Positions 10,963 to 23,100 of a stretch of 64,000 nt of DNA are shown in pieces. The notes below the pieces were generated by a model that did no database searches, had not been told where the DNA came from, and worked only from the letters and a program-made list of their open reading frames with translations. Both the position numbers and the translations under genes were made by a program. The number at the start of each line of letters is the position of its first letter. Positions within the stretch are counted from its first letter, which is position 1. The DNA comes from Trichosphaerium sp. ATCC 40318 (Eukaryota > Discosea > Flabellinia > Trichosidae): positions 1-64,000 of the forward strand of contig JALMLS010000062.1 of assembly GCA_038496445.1 (NCBI GenBank). Reading direction: 5' to 3'.

Positions 10963-13900
10963 CTACATTTTAGTGTTATCATCTTCTCGTTCAGGTATAC
11001 TTGAATCAGCGATATCCTTAGCATTCTCCAATGCAGCTTGGTCTCTTAGACTAACCTTTCTATTTTGATTTTCGTACAACTACAAACAACGCATCAGTTT
11101 AAAAGTCAATTACTATGCTGTAGCAGCTAAGCTAAAGTGTCGTACCTTGTCACCATCGTAAAGAATAAAATCATGAACAGTTGAGAGTTCAGTAAGTAGT
11201 ACATCAATGATTTCTTTACTGACACCATACCCAGTCAAGAATGGCGCTAATGGTTGCTTCTTAAATTCAGCAACTTTAGTTTTCTTAGCATCTTCCAAGG
11301 ACCAAATATGACGTTCTTCTTCGAGCTCTTCAGCAGCTTCTTGGATTTCTTTTTCCAAGTCCTTGATGTCACTATCATCGTCATCATCCTTCTTAGTACC
11401 ATCTTCCTTGGCTTTTTTCTTTGCTTTTGCAGCATCCAAGAGTCCTGTACAAACAAAGGTTAAAACTGTAACATGTGACATCATCACGTTGTACCTTTTT
11501 TCGCTTTAGCTTTACTGATCTTTCTCTCAAGTTTGTATGTTGTTTTAGTACGGTCAAGCTCCTTACCAAGCTTATCTTCAAAACCTTCAGCATCTTTTTT
11601 AGCTCTATCTAGTCGGATAGTATCAATAGGACTCATTTTTATTGCTTCTGTTGTAATAGGTTCAAGAATTGTATCAACATCAAGTCTCTTGAACTCCCTG
11701 ATTGTTGAAATTTCTTTAGAAATCTCATCAACAAGATCTTTGCTCACATTGCACTAAACACGAAACATCAGAATAACAGCACACTAACATTTTGAACTAA
11801 AAGTAAAAACGAAAAAAAAAGCTAATAACGGCTACTTACCTTAGTCAATAAAGTGCTTATTGGCGACTCCAGATCTATACGCTCTCCGCCAACGTTGTTA
11901 GCACTTCTGAGTGTAACTGATTTTTGGCAAGTTACACCTGCAGATATATTATCCTCAATTTTGTATTGTCTAAGGAATCCAACAAGTGCAGCGCAAGAAA
12001 TATTCTTTCCGTCCAAGTTATTGTTTAATGTCTTGCATTCCTCTTCAGTAGCCTCCGGGAAGTATCTCTTAAATAGAGTACGTTGTTGTGATGCATCAGA
12101 CCAATCAAGCTTTATGTGATGATTAAAGCGACCAACTCTAAAAGAAATGTCAATAATCGTTTGATATCACATGATGTTTACCTAATGAGTGCTTCATCAA
12201 GGTGTTCATAGCGGTTTGATGTTGCGACAACTATAGGACCATCTTTATTTGCTGGACCATCAAGAGCAACTAAAGCAGAAGTTAATGAAGCTAATCATTG
12301 CTTTTTACTATGTAGCATACGTAACAATCCACCAAGCGTTACTCTAGAGTCTCTTTGCTTTGCGTTTTCTTTGTACAAGTCATCACGTTTAGGGCAAACA
12401 ACATCAATCTCTTCAATAGCAATAAGTGTTCTTGGGTTAATAGTACCGAACAGTTCTAAACAACGAAAGTGAGTTATCATGCATGGTCATTAATTAAACA
12501 ACAAAGAAAGATAGCTGCGACATACGTAATAGAGATTCATCGCTTACTCTTCCGGAAGAAAGACTGACAAGCATAATATCGTATCTTGGCATGTGTTAGT
12601 AACATAAAACTGTACAAGGGACACTAAGAGTGAACATACTGCAAGAAGCCTGCGATAAAGTTGAGTAGCATAGTTTTGCCGTTTCCTGGAGGACCAACGA
12701 GTAAAATACTCTCACGGTGAATTTGGTTGTACTTTCTCCATGTTTCTTTTCAATAAAAATTAGTTATCTTGTCACTTGACACGTGTTAATCTATTTTTAC
12801 CTGGATGATCTTTGAAGTTTGTGAGAATCTGCATAATGCTTTGCTTGACGTTGTCTGCAAGCGCGATGTCATCAAGAGTTGAAACACGTGGTTTAGTGAC
12901 CAATCTATTTCCTCGAGACCAAGTATCAGGTTGCCTAGATTTCGGTCGTTAGCGTCCATGTGTAATTCAGGTAAACGTTGAGTTTTGTGTACCAAATTGT
13001 TGTTTTGTCAGGATTTTTGTTAGCTTCGTAGAGATCTCTGGATTCATTCAAGATATCTCGTAAAACCTGGTCATGCCATCGAAATGTTGTTAATGTGATA
13101 GTACGAATCTAAGGATACGTGTCAGTTGATACTTGGTGACCAAAAAGGCTTAAATTGAGATTTTAAAGAATAATCTAGCGTACACTTCCAGGTGTGTTGT
13201 TCCAACCGGTACCGTGTTTAAGTTGTTCCTTGTTTATGTTAATCCAAATTGGAGCTCCACCGTAAGAAACCATGTAGCTTCCATCATCAGGTTGAAAGAC
13301 AAGTGTCATATCATCATCAGGTATAGCTAAAAATGTCAACAATGTGGTGCTACAGCTTGGTAAAAAAAACCCAATCATTCACGTGCTACTAGTGAGATTA
13401 AGGTTTCACGTGTTTGTGGCATGGTGCCCTCACAAAAATAAAAGAGCTCAAGGCTGTTAATGTTTTAATCAATTTGGAAGTTCTCGAGTGTACCTTCGTC
13501 AGGCCAGTAGTACTCTGTTGTTTCTACCTTAACACTTGAGTTGCTGACTTTTTCTTGGTACTTGGTTACAAGCCAGAAGCATACTCTATCATAGACAGGT
13601 CCGTTATCTCCTTCGTTTGTAACCTAAAAATATGTCAAAGTCGAGGCCTATTTTAAAGAAAACCCTGGCAGACTGTGCATTATGTACGTACAGTGAGTGA
13701 TGTCATGAAACCGCATTCACCAACGAATAGTTTCCAGCAGTAAGAAATCGCTGATGTAAGTACGTCTTTCATGTAGTAGAGTATACCCATTGCAATTGCG
13801 CTTCTGAATAGAGCTTCTTGCATCATTTCGTTTGAGAACTCGAAAAGCGTAGAAGAGTAGTAACGCCAACTTGCTACTACGCCCTAAAAGCAATCGTTAA

Positions 13901-14004
13901 GGGCCAAGTAATGTGTGTTTGCTACGCACAACAACTATTGCAATAATCAAAGCATAGAAGTAATATTGTAGGCCATACACGCGTCTTAGCGTAGCCTTAT
14001 CCAT
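10963..14004 (-). CDS. BCS1-like AAA ATPase with acidic coiled-coil tail
   Basis: The N-terminus (MDKATLRRVYGLQYYF, then YALIIAIVVGVVASW) is a single membrane helix, as in the mitochondrial chaperone Bcs1, which translocates the Rieske protein into complex III. A BCS1-N type region follows (ALFRSAIAMGILYY onward). The AAA module has Walker A VGPPGNGKTMLLNF, a Walker B-like LIAIEEIDVV with EE in place of DE, and ATSNRYEHLDEALIRVGRFN (sensor and arginine finger). Beyond the usual end there is a long lysine/aspartate-rich coiled coil (KAKKKAKEDGTKKDDDDD) and a further 80 or so residues, which ordinary Bcs1 lacks. The call is therefore Bcs1-family rather than proven orthologue. Around a dozen short introns are inferred. 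Confidence 0.82.
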
Positions 14005-14284
14005 CGTGGTGTTGTGTTAACCGAGTGAGCGTGTTGGTTTATAAATATTTTTAACGAAAGAGTTGTTCATTGAACGTTGAGACCAGACTTGGATTACGTG
14101 TTACAGAAAATTGCCAAGTATTTGTGAAAATATCTGTAAATTTCAGTAACGGCGAAGGGGTATCATGATATTCCAATAAACCAGTGTATATAAAAATATA
14201 AAAAGTTCGGGCAATATGTCGCCATCAACAACAAAAAAAACGGGAAGGAATTTTTGAAGATAGTTTTCTTGTGTTGCATAAATT

Positions 14285-15916
14285 TTACTTTACAGGTACG
14301 GCTGCTATTAAGATACAGAACAATATCACGCCGCAAAGAACACCATAAGATACTGTTAATACTGCTGCTGAATTTAACGAAGTATTGCTTCCAGTAGGAG
14401 CTACACAATGCGACATCAACAAAAAGGAAATCCAAAAAAAATAAAGAAAACGGTTGGAAAATTTTCATAATAATTATAATTCGGATTTCTCACCTGCGGC
14501 TGCTGTTGAGGGTGTAGTTGGTGGCGTAGTAGTAGGATTTGTTGGTGTAGTTGGTGAGTTTGTAGTAGGAGCTGGTGTAGATACTGTAGTGTTGCTACGG
14601 CACCCATTTTGTGTGCTACCAACTTGATCGCTTGACGTGATTGGAATTTTTGTCTTGTCGATGGATATTTCGTAAAGAAATGACCATTGTTTCCCTGTAA
14701 CATACAATGTATCGTTCTCAGCATTGTATGCAATGCCATTGACCACATTACCATTTAGATTAAGATTCTTTAATGATTCCAGCTCAATATAAGCTAAAAC
14801 AAGAAAACAACAATTAAAAATTATTGCATACAAATAAAAAAGAAACCCTCGGCCGCTAAAGTGCCTGTCTGATAAAAAACGCTGTCAAACATCATCACAC
14901 ATATTTGTTTGATGTTTGACAGTAGAAGTTCACTTAAAATTCGATTGTGTAATTTCTTTAAAAGACCCGAAAATCCTGATCGTTAAATGTGACGTACATA
15001 TCACAGAACCTGTCCTTGGTGAAATAATAGCAATTCTTGTATCAAACCATATATTAGCGAATATGTAATCGTATATATATTCTAGCTCGTTAAGGTTTGA
15101 TACGGGTACATTACCATCCAATACTCGCATTGAACATGTTACTTCAAATGTAACTGGGTCCAAGTAAAATATTGTAGAAGAGCCATCGCTCATAATCAAG
15201 TTCGAGTCGTCCTTGGCGAGACCCCATCCCTTAAAAGCAATGTATTAGCGTGTAAAGGCAATAAATACAAGCTTGACAGGTAAAACTTATTCGGATCTTA
15301 CTTACCTGTGTGTTGTAAGTCCACTCTTGGATAAAATTAAAATCTTTGTCATAAACAAATCCTTTTTTAGCTTGCCACGTGAATTGAACGAGTTTATCAT
15401 CCCAACTTGTTAGACCTACACGTGGGAATTTGAGAAGGAGAACAAAGGAAGACAATGGAGGATCGCGCTAGCGAATTGTTTTGCTTGTGGTAGCTGTTTC
15501 GAGGTCTTCACGCGAAAGGGCGCAAGTTGCTTGTTAAAGAAGTTTGCTTGTACCTTCAGCAAAATACTGGTCATCAATACGTTGCTGTTTGATTACCCTC
15601 CCTGTAGTTACTTCTACTTTGCGTATATTTGACTTTTGAAAGAGGCCAGCAGATTCGTAAAATACCTATTTTGATGTTATTGCTGTGTAATGCTTCACCA
15701 ACGCGGTGTTTTGCGTATACGATGAGCGTACACCGTCTTCATAAATTAGTCCTTGGGTGAAGGCGTCACTATCGTGAGGATACGTGTTTAACAGCGTCCA
15801 GGGTATTGATGGCGGTTGCGATAACACTACACAACATAAGAGGTCGTTTGTTAACGTCATAAAGTACCAATCGAAATAATTGTTATCAGGCATGCCAATA
15901 ACAGCGTGGAGCGCAT
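14285..15916 (-). CDS. Glutaminyl-peptide cyclotransferase (plant/bacterial type), surface-anchored
   Basis: This beta-propeller enzyme family forms N-terminal pyroglutamate. Landmarks: TYPHDSDAFTQGLIYEDG, then YESAGLFQKSNIRKVEV, RIDDQYFAEG, LTSWDDKLVQFTWQ, GWGLAKDDSNLIMSDGSS, LNELEYIYDYIFANIWFD and NGIAYNAENDTLYVTGKQW, in family order. I place the start at 15916 because MRSTLLLACLITIISI is a signal peptide that joins LSQPPSIPW in frame through a 41-nt intron. After the catalytic domain comes a Thr/Pro-rich stalk (TTNSPTTPTNPTTTPP) and a terminal hydrophobic segment ending VPVK, which suggests GPI or membrane anchoring at the cell surface. One unusually long intron (about 200 nt) carries a perfect inverted repeat. 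It is divergent from SPCS2 with 92 bp between starts. Confidence 0.88.
14882..14922. repeat. Perfect 13-bp inverted repeat inside a long intron
   Basis: The arms CTGTCAAACATCA and TGATGTTTGACAG are exact reverse complements separated by 15 nt. They lie in an intron of the cyclotransferase gene, about 14794-14996, several times longer than the neighbouring introns. It may be a small inserted element or an intron-encoded structured RNA. I found no second copy by eye. Confidence 0.7.
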
Positions 15917-16008
15917 GGTAGGCTACAGACTGAGAAGAAATCCGCTGACAGGTTGAACGCGAGTAAAATTGTCCGGCCATTTTTTTGACTTAGCAAAACA
16001 GTTTTACG

Positions 16009-16802
16009 ATGAAAAGAGCACCTGAGGTTAAAGTAAATATCTATGACAATAATGTCGTAAAGCAAACACTTGATGACACGGCGTTAGAGGTGATTTTTTG
16101 AAAAAAGTTTTCCATTATTGTTTTTATCGCTAAAAAATTACTCTAGCTTATAAATAAAAACAGATACGTTGAGGACGTGTCCATTTCCAACAAGAAAATT
16201 TTGCTTGGCTTAGTTGGTTGTGCCTGTGGTGCTGTATCGCAATTTTATCCAGCCCCATGGCCAGAGAATAGGTCAGTGGTAATTGCTTGTATAATCGGGT
16301 GAGTCATCAAAAGATTAGAGCTTATTTAACGCGCTTACGCTTCCTTCTTAAGATACATGATTGTCAGCACTGTTTTACAACTCATGCAGTGGTTTGTCGA
16401 AAAAGACATATTCTTTTGGTCTACAAAAAGAGTAGGGGTACGCTATGTATTAAATACGCCGTTTATATCAAATTCGCGTAACAACCAACATTTTGACGTT
16501 AAACCGTCAAACATGTTGAACAAAATGTGCTTCAAAGTCATCCATCGCGTAAAATAGCACTAATACGTTACTTTAAGAAACTTTATTACACCCTTCAGAT
16601 TGGATCAACGCTTCCTCGTTTCTCAAAGGACTACACCATCCATCTTAGTGCAAACTTTACAGGGAGGAATAAGGTTACATTGAATACATCTGTTGAAAAG
16701 TATTTTGATGAAAATGGCGTATTTAAGAAGGTTAGATTTGCTTCTGACTTTGGATCACTAGTCAAAAAGTATGAAGCACAAGCTTTCAAGAAGTCAAATT
16801 AA
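16009..16802 (+). CDS. SPCS2: Signal peptidase complex subunit 2
   Basis: This ER membrane subunit assists signal peptide cleavage by the Sec11 core. It starts MKRAPEVKVNIYDNNVVKQ with exon 2 LINKNRYVEDVSISNKKILL. Two membrane helices follow: LGLVGCACGAVSQFYPAPWP, then YMIVSTVLQLMQWFVEKD with IFFWSTKR. That helix-loop-helix with the (V)EKDIFFW ending is characteristic of SPC25/SPCS2. The C-terminal cytosolic part (RFSKDYTIHL...TSVEKYFDENGVFKK) also fits. About 180 aa. The second intron must end in AAG (16350-16352) to keep the TM2 frame, an unusual acceptor. The third intron is long (about 160 nt). It is divergent from the secreted cyclotransferase, itself a signal peptidase client. Confidence 0.88.
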
Positions 16803-17125
16803 ATAAACCAAACATACCATTTTTTTAATAAAGCTCTACATAGTTGGTAGCCAACTCGGTTATTTTCAAGAACATTATTGTCATTTTAGTACTTTTTTGA
16901 CACTATTGGTGCACCCAAAAAACGAGAGTTAGGTCAACCAATACCAAAAGGATTTGTATGTTAAATGCAAAACCTTGCCACTAGAGGAAGGATTGTATAG
17001 CTAACTCAAGGGTATTGGCTCAGTTGGGCTTCACTGACGATCGATAATCTTGTATTGTTCGGCGACATACTTGTCAAAGTGTCAGTTTGCTTTAGAAATT
17101 TTTATTCTTTTTTTCACAATTTATT
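16803..17125. other. Convergent 3' spacer
   Basis: This 320-bp gap lies between the SPCS2 stop (+) and the last exon assigned to URB1 (-). An AATAAA-like ACAATTTATTTTAC tract and T-runs are present. No gene is seen. Confidence 0.45.
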
Positions 17126-20100
17126 TTACACAAGTAAATCAGCCACGAGTTTCTTCAATTCATCACCATGATGACCAGGTACAATACCTTTTGCATAAGT
17201 AATTATACGTTTTTGAGATTCTCCAATATCACTTTCAAATACAATAGAGAGCAACAGAGCGCGCATTACAATAGAAATAAGGCTTAAAACAGGTACACCA
17301 CCAGACCGCCTTCGGGTACAAAAATTAGTTCAACGTCAATGAGAAAAAAACTGGAAAAGCTTTGCATCGCTACACGAGAAATACGTGTAAAATATCAAAA
17401 TCCGTGAAGACATTGGTAGCAGGTAGGCAGGACATTTTCAAAGAAAAAAACGTGTCGTACTGTTTAGTGACTGATTGAAGGAAAGGACCCAGATTAGGTG
17501 GTTGGTTTGTTCCTAAAGCAATGAAGCACATGGCAACTTCATTAGCACGTCTAATGATATTTGGAGAGTCGTATGTGCAGTACACTGTATACAATAAATG
17601 AACAAGTGTTTTGTCTTCAGTTACTATGGCGTTCAGCCCTCTCTGAGATTTTAAAACCTTTGCCAATGAGCTAAGAATCTTCAATACATTCTCTCCAGAT
17701 TCTAAGGTACCATTAGATAAACATAAATCCACAGATGACTTAAAACAAAAAGAACAAAGGTATTTCTTTGGAGTGTTTGAAAGTTTTGTTAAACCACACG
17801 TGCCATCAGCTTTTTTGAATTTTTCTGAATTCACAAGTGTCAGACCAGCTTGGAATAGTGATATTATATCATCAGGACTATAGTAGTCTCCATAATCACC
17901 TAATGTATTGGCTATAATCTCAACAAGTGCTAATTCTTGTTCTTCTGTTTGTGCTAACTTGCAGAAATGTAGAATCTCTTCAGCTGTTATACTGGTAGCG
18001 CTTATAGTAGTAGATATGACCTTTAATATTTTGATTGTAGGTAGAACCAAGAAAGGGTATTCCGAAATGATATCTCGTAGCATAGAAAAGAGATGATAAA
18101 ATAGTGTTCCTTCTGTTGGTTTTTGTCGACATAAACCTTCAATAAGTGGTACCAATCTCTTATTCAATTGACTCGATGATGTGTAGTGCCGCAACATATG
18201 TTGTAGTAAGTGTATGATGAATGGTAGTCGAATCCTATCAATTGGCATTCTGTATTGTAAGATTTTGATGAAAAGCTGCAAGCATAAAAGTTAGCACTTT
18301 CACAGTTAACTAGAAGGTTTTTTTTTTTCGTTTAACGAAAGTTTTGTCTCGTACCTTAGTGACCAAAGGTACCAATACATGGAAAGTATCAACATTACAC
18401 CATCTCACGTGATCCACAAAAGCGAGAAAAGTTGCAAAAGCTCCTTTTTCTAGAATCAATATTGCATCCTACGTTTCGTTTTAATTTGATGCGAGATGAT
18501 AACAGCTTGTCTTTTGCGTACCTCTTTAGAGCGTATTGATCTAATCAATGCTTTTAGAATAAACTTTTTCGTGTTAGTATTGATTTGAATAGCTGCAAGC
18601 TCATGTTTCATAGGTACACGCTAAGGGATAATCAGTCACTTAAAGTTTAGGCATTTTGGTTGGTAACAAGAAAACAAAATGGAATGCATTGAATGCAGAA
18701 TTAATGTACTGATGGGTAACAGAACATACCTCTACGTATAATTTATGTGATAACAGCAAGTAATGTTGCATTGCTTCAGATTGCTTAACGTCCAATCCAC
18801 GTATCTTATGCTCAATCTGCAAAAAAAATTAAAATTAATAGGAATAAAATAAGAATCCACTGAAGAAACGGAACTTCTTTGAAAACAATCAAAGAAAGAA
18901 GTTCAATGTTATGACATGTAAGGCCTTTTGTTTCAATTGGTTCTTATAATTAAGAACAATATGAAGACGTATAAAAAAGAAAATAAAAAGGGTACTTACA
19001 AAGAAATGAAGAAAACCAGCATGAAGACAAGGAACCCTTGCGTTTTCTTTGTCATCAGCATTCTGAATTATTCTTGTTATGTATTCAGCCAATAGAGCAT
19101 GATCTTCCGACCTGTTCGACTCAGAACGCTCCAAAACAAGACGTAAAACAGAGTAAGCCATTGCTCGGATAATAGCACACTTGGATGTTGTTCCTTGAAT
19201 ACTATAACCTACTATACCAGCGCCCATAGCTCTCTTCAAACCACACTTTGCAGTAGCAATAGCACGGTAGATGAGTGGTAGCATGTACGCCGGATCATAG
19301 CGCTGTTCTTCTTCCTAAAGAAAGAGTCAACATGTTTGTTGCTTTTGTTCAATGACGAGGATTTATGCGTACTTGTTTAGGTGTCCAAGTTTCCTCAGTT
19401 GTTATTATATCTGAAGGAATTGTGCGTGACGTAGGAAAGTGGCTTGCTTCATTGTTCAAATCAGGTACTTCAATATCTCCCTTTGAATCAACAAAATCAA
19501 GGCAAGGTAGCCCACAAGGTACGCCACCACGTTCCATTATCCACATGATACGCATTATCAATCTATCTGTAGGTGTACATCGCGCTTGATAAGAACTCAA
19601 TAGTTCTTTAAGTTGAACAGATACATCTGAAAAAAAACTGTTAGTTGAGTTTGTTGTTACCAATGAAAGCTTACTTGAAAGGAATGCGTTGGTATTAAAT
19701 ACGCATAGAATATGTAATACTATGCTCTCAAGTAATTCAAACGCAGTCAAAGGATCATCTTCATCTTTAGACAAATGTTAGAGCTGTACTTATAACTATG
19801 ATGGTTGTTATGTTTTACCTGTTTCGAAGTTTTCAGTTTGGATAGCCTCTATGGTACGGAGCAAGAACTCTGTAGCAAATCCTTCCTACATAATATTAAC
19901 AAAAGGCATTTGATAAGAAGGAGGTCATACGTCATCTGGATTCAGTCTTGTGAGCGTAAAAGTGTCCAAATCTTTTAGTACTTCCAATGTTGGAACGCTT
20001 GTTTGGAGCACTTCAACAATTTCAGTCATCATGCTCCATGGCATATCAGATTTCACTAGAGACTTGCCTATATATGTCATTAACAATTAGAAGAGTATGT

Positions 20101-23100
20101 ACATGCTCAGTACGTACACAAACTAGAAATTATAGGTGCTGTTTCTTCGCCTGCTTCTTCTACTTCTTCTAACTTGTTCTTTAACATGCGAACAAACACA
20201 GCGTCTCCTTGCACGACATGACGGAGCACAGTAAGTACTTCACTTGACCATGCAGGTATTTCTTCAATACGTGTAAGACAGACATCACGTATCTTCTCCT
20301 TGAGAGGTGACATTTCCAAGACTTTTGATAAGATCTCGTCAACATTTTCAAAAACTGTTTTAAGCTGTTGTATCTCCGACTCGCTTTCTTCAATAGTTTC
20401 TTTGTAGAGCACACTGCATATTAGTACAGGTGTGTACATCTCTCTTATTGTCTTTAATAGCTTCTCGTAAGGATATTGTAATGATAGCCTGTAACATAAG
20501 GTCTCAAGGCACAGCGGTAGAGATGAAAGGTGACTTTTATATTTCGATAAAGATCCTTTTGATATTTTCTTCAATAACGTCCTTGTATTACTAAACTCGT
20601 CGTCGTGGTGTTCCAGATGCTTAGCCAGGAACATGTCAAAGTCATGAACTCTAGATACATCTCCTTTGATGAGGGAGAGCCATACTTTATCACAAGTTGA
20701 TTTAGAAGCATTGTAAAACTCGGAGGAGATTATATTTGATGCTTGCATTGAATAATCAAACGCTGACTTTTCTTGAAATCCAAATCTGTTTGTTATGAGT
20801 AATTGGATGATATCGAAGCGATTATAGCTTGCTATGCTATCAATAGATTTGATTGGAATATGTAGTGTTGGGAAAGTGCGTAAAGCTGAGTATAGGACAG
20901 AAAGGAATAGCTTGAGGTATGGTTTCTCTTTTTTTGAAGTCCACTTGTACTTGTTCACAAAACTTGAGATACTCTTACGGCCTACATATCGTTTTAGTGA
21001 TCAGAAAGCGATAAGTAGTATGTGGGAGATAGATTGAAGAATTTTAAACGTACCGACAAGGACTTGAACTTCTGGGCGGGATAAAAACCATAAAGCTTGT
21101 GTTTTTGTTTTCGGTTCAGCTGTTTTTGAAGTAATGGCTTTTAGAAGCTTTGAAGTAAATTTAGGTAAGAAATCTGACATTGATTCTCCATTCTTAACAA
21201 TCTGTATAGTGAAATCAACCAACACTAGCATTCTTTGTTAGTCGAAGAAAATCAAGAAAATTGTAAGAAAATAATTGTTGTACTGTAGTTGAATTCTTCA
21301 TCGTTGCTATTCGCCATGAACCTATCCAAAATATTGTCTTCCTTTGATACACCAGAAACAACGATCTAAATATAACAAATCAAAACAAATACCAAGAATA
21401 TACGCGTACCTTGGCATAGGATAACCAATTCTTGCTGTCAAGGATTAACCCTGTCATACGGCTAATGATTGTACTTTCATTGCTGCCTTTACCTTCTTTT
21501 GGCTTTTCTAATCGTAGAAAATTTGCAAAACGCTTAACTGAAGACGTTGTGATGAAATGAGAGCCAGAAAATTGCGATGTGTGCTTATCTAATCGTGGAT
21601 GGTATCTTGACGATAGCATAGATTTAACAAACTTTTCTGTTTCTTTTGGGTCCTTGGCTGCTAGTATAATATGTGCTAGAGCGCCTGTGACGAACTCTGG
21701 ATTCTTTTTTGCGTTTTTACTTGAAACTTTGGCTAGTGTGCTAACAACATCTACAAAGAGTTAACGTAAATTTACAAAAAGGCAAGAAAAAGTAATAGAG
21801 GGACGACTGGGACTTGAACCCAGATTAACACGTTCCAAACGTGCGGTGCTGCCAATTACACTATCATCCCTTTGATTGTAATAACAAACGTAATTGGCAG
21901 CGTCGCACTCAAATGAAGGCCAAAAAAGCAAATAGTGTAATGAACAACAGAATTCTTTGAATTTTTTTGGAACTTTGTGAAAAATTTGATAACACTTCGC
22001 ATACCTCCATCGTATGCTGACGCATCTGCTAAGCATGTAGCAATTTGTGATAAAAACAATTCTTTTGAATCAGCTTTTAAGAAATCAACCCAAACAGGGC
22101 ACTCATCTGGATGTACTTTGAATATCCAAAGTTTTTGTAGCATGGAAACAAGTGTTGTATATAATGCTTCACGAGAAGCGTCACTCGAGCAATACTCTGT
22201 AGCAACAGTCTCTAGTAAGGCATTGTGTTGCTCGGCTAAAAACGTCGTTAAAACAGACATTAAAACAGAAAGAGGATGTAAGTACCTTGAAGTGTAAAAG
22301 TATCATTCATAGACGCATAAATTGTTGCCAACTTGAGCTGCAAAGCTTTATCATTACCATCCAATAATACAGTAAAGAACGTTTGTAGTGTTTGTGGGTA
22401 CATGACAGTATCCTGAAATAAACATTAGAAGACGTAATAATGGCGTTTTAGAAGGAAAAAAAGAAGCTCAAAAAAGAGGTATAGCGTACTTTTTGAAGGA
22501 CACGAACATAGTGTTCTAGGTAAACCAAGAATATTCTTTGTACCATTGCAGGCGGAGATGATTTTGATAATGTTGATTTAACAATATCATCAAGACTTGG
22601 TAGCCTATGTCTTAGAGAATCAAGAAGAAGTTGTACACATGCTTTCATGTCGTTTTCTTCAAGTTTTGCGGCACATAATTCACTGGCTTTAATGACAGCT
22701 GTTAAAAGAGTCAATCCGTGGTAAGGTATGAGCATCTGTTTCTTTTTAAGAGTTTTGGAAAAAAAGGTTTTATCCAAGAAAGATGGCAAGCATCTATGAG
22801 ATAGAGCCTTAATCACATTCGGATGAGTATACACAAATGGTAGAGATTGGTCTGGTGTAGGGAATGGTAACTTTGTAATGAGATGTGTTAAGAACGAAAT
22901 GCCTGAAACCCATGAAAAGCTGACATCAGGTTCACGTGATACCAAAGCAGCAAATCGACTCAAATACCTAATTTGTTGTTAAATCATTTTCGGTAGTTTT
23001 TTTTCAGAGACACGTGGTCTCCACTTTGGTGGTTTAAAAACACGTATTAAATTTAGGTACGTACTTGTGTCCTACATCTGGAACCTTTTCTAATACTGTG

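Noticed and set aside
14416-14754. 112-codon glutamine/histidine-rich frame
   Set aside because: Shadow of the Thr/Pro stalk of the cyclotransferase in another frame.
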